DNA of 33,879 nt. Source: Alterinioella nitratireducens (GTDB lineage: Bacteria; Pseudomonadota; Alphaproteobacteria; Rhodobacterales; Rhodobacteraceae). The notes beneath the pieces were generated by a model. That model did no database searches. It was not told the origin of the DNA and worked only from the letters and a program-made list of their open reading frames with translations. The position numbers and the translations under genes are program-made. This document shows positions 26,967 to 32,403 of the stretch, piece by piece (within the stretch, counting starts at the first letter, position 1; each line of letters begins with the position of its first letter). The DNA is taken from the NCBI RefSeq assembly GCF_013155465.1, contig NZ_JABJVX010000021.1:1-33879 (forward strand), written 5' to 3'.

Positions 26967-27884
26967 ATGCCCGACATTTCGACGCCCGACCGGGCAGATA
27001 AACCCATGAGATCGCTACTTTTCGTTCCCGCCGACAGCGAAAAGAAAATCGCCAAGGGGTTGGAAACCGCGGCCGACGCCCTAGTTCTTGATCTAGAGGA
27101 TTCCGTCATGCCGGAGCGAAAATCCGCGGCCCGTGCGGCCCTGGCCGAGCTGCTCGCTGCGCATCCGTCCTCGTATCGCGGCGCCCTTTGGGTGCGCATC
27201 AATCCGCTGAATACCGAGTATGCGCTCGAGGATCTCTGCGCGGTGGTCGGACCGGCCCTGAAGGGGATTCTTCTGCCCAAGTGCGAGGGACCCGGGGATG
27301 TAGAGACGGCTTCGCGCTACATCGACGCGCTCGCCCGCCGAGCGGGGCTGACAGATGATCGGATCGGTATCCTGCCCGTGGTGACGGAAACCGCCGCGGC
27401 GCCCTTCACGCTGGGTGCGTACCGCGAAGCGGCGCTGCCGCGACTCTGGGGCATGACGTGGGGCGCCGAGGATCTGAGCAGCGCGATCGGCGCTGCAACC
27501 AACATGGCGCCCGACGGCAACTGGGCCTTTACCTACAAAATGGTCCGCAGCCAGTGCCTGTTGGCGGCAAAGGCCGCGAATGTGCAGGCGATCGAGACCC
27601 TTTATGTCGATTTCAGCGATGACGCGGGGCTGCGGCGCAGCTGCGTCGAAGCGCGGCGCGAAGGGTTCAACGGCCGCTTCGCCATCCATCCGGCACAGGT
27701 CGACGGCATCAACGAGAGTTTCATGCCGGCGACAGACGAGGTCAACGAGGCCCGCAGCATCGTCGCGGCTTTCGCGCAAGCGGGCAATGCCGGGACCGTG
27801 GGGATGCACGGCCGGATGCTCGACATCCCCCATCTCAAGCAGGCGCAGAAGGTGCTGGAGCTGCACGAAAGCTTCGGAGGATAG
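26967..27884 (+). CDS. HpcH/HpaI aldolase family, CitE-like lyase (second copy)
   Basis: 305 residues from ATG 26967 with an AAGGAG site; the frame extends to a TTG at 26907 but that runs into the operator. CitE fold: RSLLFVPADSEKKIAKGLET, DALVLDLEDSVMPERK, Arg in WVRINPLNT, metal-binding Glu in VVTETAAAPF and Glu/Asp in TWGAEDLSSAIGA, and HPAQVDGINESFMP. It is clearly distinct in sequence from the copy at 10.6-11.5 kb. Probable malyl- or citramalyl-CoA-type lyase. It is the last gene before the right-hand IS cluster. Confidence 0.92.
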   Translation: MPDISTPDRADKPMRSLLFVPADSEKKIAKGLETAADALVLDLEDSVMPERKSAARAALAELLAAHPSSYRGALWVRINPLNTEYALEDLCAVVGPALKGILLPKCEGPGDVETASRYIDALARRAGLTDDRIGILPVVTETAAAPFTLGAYREAALPRLWGMTWGAEDLSSAIGAATNMAPDGNWAFTYKMVRSQCLLAAKAANVQAIETLYVDFSDDAGLRRSCVEARREGFNGRFAIHPAQVDGINESFMPATDEVNEARSIVAAFAQAGNAGTVGMHGRMLDIPHLKQAQKVLELHESFGG

Positions 27885-27918
27885 CGCAAACTTGACGCTT
27901 CTGGTTCCCTCCCTGAAT

Positions 27919-28109
27919 GTTGGACCAATCTAAGTGAGAATTTTCCGGCTACGATGGGCCATCTAGGAGGGGCCGTAGCAGATGAAGAAGTCCACGATCA
28001 GCAGATCGCCTCTGCCTTGCAACAGGCCGAGGCGAGGATATCCGTTGAAGAGGTCTGCGGCAAGATCGGAGTCGGTCAGGCGACGTTCTACCGAAGGAAG
28101 AAGGTCTAA
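27919..28109 (+). pseudogene. IS3-family orfA remnant with left terminal repeat
   Basis: An IS3-like left end starts at 27919 (TGTTGGACCAATCTAAGTGA). From ATG 27982 the frame begins MKKS and shifts almost at once; the other frame then reads HDQQIASALQQAEARISVEE and VCGKIGVGQATFYRRKKV, the helix-turn-helix half of an IS3 OrfA. It is cut at 28109 by the IS5 insertion. Confidence 0.75.
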
Positions 28110-29040
28110 GAGGCTGATCGGAAATGAGTTGAGTGAATTCAGCAGGTTGTGATTCTGTTCGGTTGCGAAACATAACGGAGATCACGATGGCCTGGACCGA
28201 ATTCACCCGCGCACAGCATATGCGGAAGACAGAGCGCTATCCAAGCGATTTAACGGCGGAAGAATGGGCAATCGTTTGCCCGCTGCTGCCAGGCCCCAAC
28301 CACCTTGGTCGCCCGCGACAGGTGGAATTGCGCCGCATCTGGAACGCGGTTCAGTATATCGCTGCGGCGGGATGCGCATGGTCGCTTCTGCCGAAGGACT
28401 TCCCGCCGGTATCGACGGTGCGCTATTATTTCTATCGTTGGCGCGACGATGGCCTGCTTGCCGAGATTAACCGCAAACTGGTCGCGGCGGCGCGTCACGC
28501 AGCAGGACGGGATGCCCAGCCGACAGCTGGCGTGATTGATAGCCAGAGCGTAAAGACCTCTGAAAACACGTCTCTTTCCGGGTTTGATGCTGGCAAGAGG
28601 ATCAAGGGGCGAAAGCGCCACATCATCACCGACACATGCGGCAACCTGATCGCATGCTCGGTTCATACGGCCAATATTCAGGATCGTGACGGTGCACCCG
28701 GCGTCTTCGCCAAGCTCTGCTGCGAGGCCCCGAAAATGCGTCACATATTCGCCGATGGTGGCTATGCCGGGCCGAAGCTGCGGGGCGCCATTGTCAGCCT
28801 CGGACGCTGGACGCTGCAGATCATCAAACGATCCGACACCGCCAAAGGCTTCGAGGTGCTGCCGCGAAGATGGGTTGTCGAGCGCACCTTCGCGTGGCTT
28901 GGCCGCTGCCGTCGTCTGGCAAGAGATTGGGAGAAAACCATCGAAAGCGCAGAGGCCTGGGTCTTGATCGCACATATCAGGCGCATGACACGCCTCCTCG
29001 CAAGAGCATGAAATCACTCAACACATATTGAATCGGACTC
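28110..29040 (+). mobile_element. IS5-family insertion sequence with TAA target duplication
   Basis: 931 bp. The ends are imperfect inverted repeats sharing GAG, a CxGATN core and GTTGAGTGA (left from GAGGCTGATCGG; right, on the minus strand, GAGTCCGATTCAATATG). TAA is duplicated at 28107-28109 and 29041-29043, the 3-bp TNA target expected for IS1031/IS427-type IS5 elements. It contains one intact transposase. Confidence 0.85.
28187..29011 (+). CDS. IS5-family transposase
   Basis: 274 residues from ATG 28187 with ACGGAG upstream. DUF4096/IS5 N-terminus (YPSDLTAEEWAIVCPLLPGP) followed by a DDE domain: Asp in AGVIDSQSVKTSE, Asp in IFADGGYAGPKLRG, and the Y/R-E-K region RRWVVERTFAWLGRCRRLAR with Glu. 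All catalytic positions are present and there is no frameshift, so this is probably the youngest and potentially active IS in the window. Confidence 0.94.
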   Translation: MAWTEFTRAQHMRKTERYPSDLTAEEWAIVCPLLPGPNHLGRPRQVELRRIWNAVQYIAAAGCAWSLLPKDFPPVSTVRYYFYRWRDDGLLAEINRKLVAAARHAAGRDAQPTAGVIDSQSVKTSENTSLSGFDAGKRIKGRKRHIITDTCGNLIACSVHTANIQDRDGAPGVFAKLCCEAPKMRHIFADGGYAGPKLRGAIVSLGRWTLQIIKRSDTAKGFEVLPRRWVVERTFAWLGRCRRLARDWEKTIESAEAWVLIAHIRRMTRLLARA

Positions 29041-29045
29041 TAAGG

Positions 29046-29072
29046 CTGTTGATTGCCACTGAGAACTTACCC
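29046..29072 (+). repeat. Solitary IS21-like terminal repeat
   Basis: CTGTTGATTGCCACTGAGAA then CTTACCC. This matches the outer end of the IS21 at 2341 in 22 of 27 positions. No second end and no istA or istB lie near it, so it is a relic end of a related IS21-type element at the opposite border of the island. Confidence 0.55.
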
Positions 29073-29154
29073 GGGTTTGGAGTGAACCCCTCGGGCTGGA
29101 CCACGGGTCCCTGAATATCTGATACGCTGAACGGGCCTTGCTTGGAGAAGGCTC

Positions 29155-29520
29155 ATGACGTCACGAGGTCCCTACCGTCGCCATTCGACACCATTCAAGC
29201 TGCAGCTCTGCCAAGACATCCCGGCGGGCGTCATCGGTCGGCGCGATGCGCAACGCAGCCATAATATCTCGGCCAACCTCATCCAGTTGTGGCTGACCCA
29301 GTTCGACCGCGGCGAGCTGACGGACGAGGAGGCCGAAGCCAGCGTCATCGCCGAGTATGAGGTCCGCTTCGCGGCGCTCGAGCGCAAGGTGGGCCAGCTG
29401 ACGATGGAGCCGGATCTTGCCAAAAAAACACCACGGGTGCCGACCGCGAGCGGCAGCGAGAGACGTTGCGTCATCAGCGGCCCCGGGCCTGCTCCATCAG
29501 ACGGGGTTGCGCAGCCATGA
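29155..29520 (+). pseudogene. IS3-family orfA (remnant element)
   Basis: 121 codons: GPYRRHSTPFKLQLCQDIPA, ISANLIQLWLTQFDRGELTD and the coiled-coil EAEASVIAEYEVRFAALERK. The open frame is complete, but the partner orfB is broken and the right end of the element is missing. The stop overlaps the orfB ATG (29517-29520). A possible left end lies near 29095-29100. Confidence 0.8.
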
Positions 29521-29731
29521 ACCTGCCAAGCAGCACCTACCATTACCGCGCGGTCGCCAAGGCCGAAGGGCTGACCGACGCCGAACTCACGGTCATCATC
29601 GAAGACATTCAGGACGAGCTGTCCTGCTAAGGTTACCGCCGCGTGACCCACGAGCTCCGTCGCCGCAGACTTGTAATCAATCACAAGAAGATAGCACGGG
29701 TGATGCGGGCGGCGGGACTTGGCGTCAAGGC
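29517..29731 (+). pseudogene. IS3-family orfB, 5' fragment with nonsense codon
   Basis: Starts MNLPSSTYHYRAVAKAEG; an in-frame TAA at 29628 interrupts DELSC / GYRRVTHELRRR, and similarity then ends at GLGVKA, where the sequence becomes yjhX in antisense. The catalytic domain is absent. Confidence 0.8.
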
Positions 29732-29954
29732 GACCGCGTTTCGAGATGCGATAGGCACCGCCGCAGCGGGATTCGATCAGCCGCTTGCGCTTGAGCTTGT
29801 TGAAGATGGTCATGTCGAGGTCGGACAGGATCATCCCTTCGCGCGTAACGCAGATTACAGAGGTGATCTTGGGGCCATGCTCCCGCTCGTGCAGGATGCG
29901 GCCGCCAAGAGCCAGAACGTGCAGCGCACGTTGTTCGTTTCTTGAGATATTCAT
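29732..29954 (-). pseudogene. yjhX: YjhX-family (UPF0386/TopAI-like) gene, 3'-truncated
   Basis: Minus-strand ATG 29954 gives MNISRNEQRALHVLALGG, SVICVTREGMILSDLDM, FNKLKRKRLIESRCGGAYRI and SKRGRL, matching the ~85-residue YjhX family (E. coli YjhX inhibits topoisomerase I). About the last ten residues are replaced at ~29731 by antisense IS3 DNA, and the frame then stays open to 29172, which would add ~190 meaningless residues. No YjhQ-like antitoxin gene is adjacent. Whether the truncated or fused product is active is unknown. Confidence 0.75.
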
Positions 29955-29977
29955 GGAAGTCTTGTGTGACAGACGTG

Positions 29978-30006
29978 AAAAAACGCCCAGCGCAAATGCG
30001 CCTGGC
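29978..30006 (-). terminator. Rho-independent terminator (minus strand)
   Basis: On the minus strand GCCAGGCGCATTTGCGCTGG, then GC, folds as a stem with one bulge and is followed by GTTTTTT (T-run at 29978-29983). It would end transcripts arriving from the replication module on the right, and it lies only 23 nt upstream of yjhX. Confidence 0.6.
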
Positions 30007-30022
30007 GGCTTCGGTTTCACGT

Positions 30023-30045
30023 GGCTCTCTGAAACTCAGAGAGCC
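30023..30045. repeat. Perfect 10-bp inverted repeat
   Basis: GGCTCTCTGA / TCAGAGAGCC with loop AAC. No T-run adjoins it. It could be an operator or a second stem of the terminator region upstream of yjhX. Confidence 0.5.
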
Positions 30046-30198
30046 CTATCACACAAGCTCTGACATCCAGTCTCCGTTGTCCGGGCTGCGCACTCCGTCG
30101 CCGCCCGACCGTCGAGATAGACAATGCTGAGCGTGATCTCAGCCCAGCAGAGCAGTGCGCATGCAACCGTCTGCAGTGTGACGCAAACCTGTCTCGCC

Positions 30199-30410
30199 TC
30201 ACCCTGCCATTGACTCGAGCAACCTGTGCACAGCGCAGCTTCGAACTAAGGGAATCGCGGTGAAGATCACGCTCAGCGCCGGGTCTTGGCCAAGGATTGG
30301 GTGCAATCCGAACCATGGAACACGATAATCTGCGTGACCACCGCCAGCTTGTGGCCAATCGCGAGATTGGTGATCATCTCGGTCAGCGACATGTGGCGCG
30401 ACTGCGTCAT
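30199..30410 (-). pseudogene. DUF7220 family small membrane protein gene, frameshifted
   Basis: Minus strand from ATG 30410: MTQSRHMSLTEMITNLAIGH then KLAVVTQIIVF; one base appears missing in GTGTTCCATGG, after which the other frame continues PWFGLHPILGQDPALSVIFT and AIPLVRSCAVHRLLESMAG to the stop at 30199. Together they make a ~70-residue DUF7220-type protein, common beside phage genes in Rhodobacterales. As written it stops early after TRR. Confidence 0.7.
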
Positions 30411-30865
30411 GCGCGCTCCCTCGATCGGCTCGCGAACTTGCGGTCTTCCCGCGGCATCATGGGCGAGTGGTTTCCCATGTGTGTTGGATGCTGGCCGGAT
30501 TCCGGACGCCGGATGCCGCGCTGGATTCCAGGCGGAGTCCAGCAGCAGCCCGGGTGTCCGGCCCGAAGGCCAGCGTTTGTTGGTCTTTTTTCATCCTCCG
30601 CCGGACTCCGGATTCCGGGGTGGCTTCCCAAAAAATCGACCCTGACGCTGGCGATATTGCGCGCTGCGCCCTCCCGTATACGTTTATGGCCAGGAAGGAC
30701 CCGTAAAGTCAGTGGGTTAGCCGCTTGGACCCCACCTGGACCCTTGGTTGGCCCCCGGAAGCCAGCGGTGCGGGCTGTCCCGCACGCGCCTCTCCCGAGT
30801 ATATCCAATTTCTAGCGTCATTCTCGGAATGTGTAAGGCCCTGCGATGTACACCGGAAAATTTCC
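30411..30865. other. Intergenic region, no gene recognised
   Basis: 455 bp between DUF6362 and the DUF7220 pseudogene. It has a perfect 7-bp stem GTGCGGG / CCCGCAC with loop CTGT (30768-30785) and several CCGGATTCCGG-like segments around 30495-30620. No open frame here looks like a protein. Confidence 0.45.
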
Positions 30866-31312
30866 TCACAGGACGATTTTTCTTGACAGGTGATTGGCGT
30901 TTTTAATGACGAATTGCTGCGAACGCCGGGCCGGAGGCACACGCCCATGCAGACGCCAGGTGATTACCGCGAGACCGAACTGCCAGCGTTTGGTCGCGGC
31001 CGTCCGGCTGAGCCCCATTTCCCAGCAGATCGGTTTCCACGCCGTGCGCTCGGCACGCAGCCAGACGATCCGGGCATCATCCCGCTCCAGCCAGCGCAGC
31101 CAGAGCAACGCCTCCTCGGCCTCAGAGATCTGGCGCGGACCCGGCCGGGGCTGCCGCATCTGCGGCTCCTGACCAACCTTGTCCGCGAAGCTGTGGAAAT
31201 ACTCGGGCCAGGCGTTGAAGAAGCCCTGCGGCATGACGCCGGGCAAGGTGCGGAAGACGTCGGCCGCGCTCTCCAGCCGGTCCTCCACCCGTGTGGTTGT
31301 CCAATCACCCAT
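30866..31312 (-). CDS. DUF6362 family phage-associated protein
   Basis: 148 residues from ATG 31312 (MGDWTTTRVEDRLESAADVF). Family hallmarks: FFNAWPEYFHSFADKVGQEP, EALLWLRWLERDDARIVWLR, AWKPICWEMGLSRTAATKRW and LAVITWRLHGR. The SRTAATKRWQFGL segment resembles a helix-turn-helix, so DNA binding is possible. It overlaps the small upstream gene by 8 nt, part of a tightly packed phage early operon. Function unknown. Confidence 0.8.
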   Translation of the reverse strand: MGDWTTTRVEDRLESAADVFRTLPGVMPQGFFNAWPEYFHSFADKVGQEPQMRQPRPGPRQISEAEEALLWLRWLERDDARIVWLRAERTAWKPICWEMGLSRTAATKRWQFGLAVITWRLHGRVPPARRSQQFVIKNANHLSRKIVL

Positions 31313-31508
31313 GACGTGCCTCCCGTTCCAGTTTGCCGTAGAGACGCTCGCCAAGCTGCCGCACCAATTCGCGCTCGGGCCAGGTCAGCCGGTCATCGTC
31401 AATGGCGACGGCAAGCAGGCCTTGCTCTTTCCAGCCGTCGCGTTTGACCTCATCGGGCTGGCGACGATGGCCGCCATAGCCCTTGGGTGTGAAGCGCATG
31501 CCAGTCAT
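31305..31508 (-). CDS. Small hypothetical phage protein
   Basis: 67 residues, MTGMRFTPKGYGGHRRQPDE then VKRDGWKEQGLLAVAIDDDRLT and PERELVRQLGERLYGKLERE. Basic, with a C-terminal amphipathic helix. I do not recognise a named family. It is supported by translational coupling: ATGA overlap with the RuvC-like gene (31505-31508) and an 8-nt overlap with DUF6362. Confidence 0.65.
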   Translation of the reverse strand: MTGMRFTPKGYGGHRRQPDEVKRDGWKEQGLLAVAIDDDRLTWPERELVRQLGERLYGKLEREARHG

Positions 31509-32041
31509 TGCACACCTCCGTGGGTTTCAATGGCCCAAAGCAGGATCGCGATGGCATCGGCCTCATTGTCATCAACTGGGCTGAACCCGCGCGCCCGGGC
31601 GGCGGCGATCATGGCGGCCTTGTTTGCGTTGCCCTTGCCGGCGGCGTGACGCTTGATCGTACCGACAGGAACGCCCTGGTAAGGGACGCCGCGCAACTCG
31701 GCCCATGCCGTCAGCGTCGCCATCAGACCTCCATAGACGTGGGCTGCGTCAGTGCCCACGTGGCGACGGACCTCCTCGAACCAGATGGCAGCGATAGGCC
31801 CGGACAACCGCTCCAACTCTCCCAGCCAGTTCGTGAAGCGCAGGTATCGCATCCCACCACCATCGAACCGGCCATTGCGGAACGATGCTGTGCCGCTGGT
31901 AATCAGCCCGTCAGCGCCATGCAGCGCCCAGCCCGTGGTTGTGCCAAGATCGAGCGCCAGCAATGTGCGCTGGCCGGTAAACGCGGGCGGCACATTTCGG
32001 ACGGCGTTCTGATTGGGGTTGGTCATGGTCTGGTCCGCCAT
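31505..32041 (-). CDS. RuvC-like Holliday junction resolvase (phage type)
   Basis: 178 residues from ATG 32041 (MADQTMTNPNQNAVRNVPPA). RNase H/RuvC fold: Asp31 in LLALDLGTTTGWAL, Glu in IAAIWFEEVRRHVGTDAAHV, and Asp residues in DDNEADAIAILLWAIE; KGNANKAAMIAAARARGF matches phage RuvC-like nucleases. It would cut branched DNA during replication or packaging. The frame extends upstream to 32407 through the repeat region, which is not coding. Confidence 0.88.
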   Translation of the reverse strand: MADQTMTNPNQNAVRNVPPAFTGQRTLLALDLGTTTGWALHGADGLITSGTASFRNGRFDGGGMRYLRFTNWLGELERLSGPIAAIWFEEVRRHVGTDAAHVYGGLMATLTAWAELRGVPYQGVPVGTIKRHAAGKGNANKAAMIAAARARGFSPVDDNEADAIAILLWAIETHGGVQ

Positions 32042-32111
32042 GGGCTTTCTCCTTTTGTGATTGGCTGCTCGAGGGGTGGAACGGGTCAGACTGCGACCCG
32101 AGAAATCGCCC

Positions 32112-32162
32112 AGGGGTAGGTGGTGGTTCTCCCCGCCTGTAGCGGGGAGGACACCTACCCCT
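32112..32162. repeat. Nested two-stem hairpin upstream of ruvC-like gene
   Basis: Outer stem AGGGGTAGGTG (32112-32122) / CACCTACCCCT (32152-32162), 11 bp perfect. Inner stem CTCCCCGC (32129-32136) / GCGGGGAG (32142-32149), 8 bp perfect, loop CTGTA. It lies 70 nt before the RuvC-like start. It may be a structured leader, a cruciform at an origin or a terminator-like barrier; no T-run follows on the minus strand. Confidence 0.65.
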
Positions 32163-32180
32163 TTAGGGGGGACTTTTCTG

Positions 32181-32379
32181 AAATCTGAAATCTGGCGTAG
32201 TTCACTGATTTTGTTAGCCAAATCCAGATTGGGGAGCAGATTTCGGAAACACCCTTCCGAAATCTGGAAAGGACCTCCCAAATCCCTGAAACCAAATGGA
32301 AAAAGCCAGATTCCAGATTTCAGCAGGATTTCAGATTTTGCAAAATCTGGCCAGATTTCGGAGCCGTGGGGCCAGATTT
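32181..32379. repeat. Iteron-like cluster of CAGATT(T) repeats, candidate replication origin
   Basis: Eleven copies of CAGATT or CAGATTT on both strands within 200 bp, many extended to CCAGATTTCGG. They include a perfect 12-bp inverted repeat CAGATTTCGGAA (32237-32248) / TTCCGAAATCTG (32255-32266) and an 18-bp perfect palindrome CAGATTTTGCAAAATCTG (32332-32349). The stretch is AT-rich next to high-GC coding DNA and lies directly beside a replicative helicase gene. Origin or initiator-binding function is inferred. Confidence 0.6.
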
Positions 32380-32403
32380 CGGGAAGCAAAACTGCGTGTT
32401 TCA

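Noticed and set aside
29172-29731. Long minus-strand frame downstream of yjhX
   Set aside because: It is antisense to IS3 orfA/orfB with recognisable sense proteins; only the yjhX part resembles a protein.
30768-30785. Terminator for the DUF6362 operon
   Set aside because: The 7-bp stem is perfect, but no T-run follows on either strand.
30411-30808. 133-codon minus-strand frame
   Set aside because: Low-complexity Pro/Gly/Arg composition, no ribosome site and no family resemblance; runs over inverted-repeat-rich DNA.
32181-32379. CRISPR-like array
   Set aside because: Units are only 6-12 bp, irregularly spaced and in both orientations, with no unique equal-length spacers and no cas genes.
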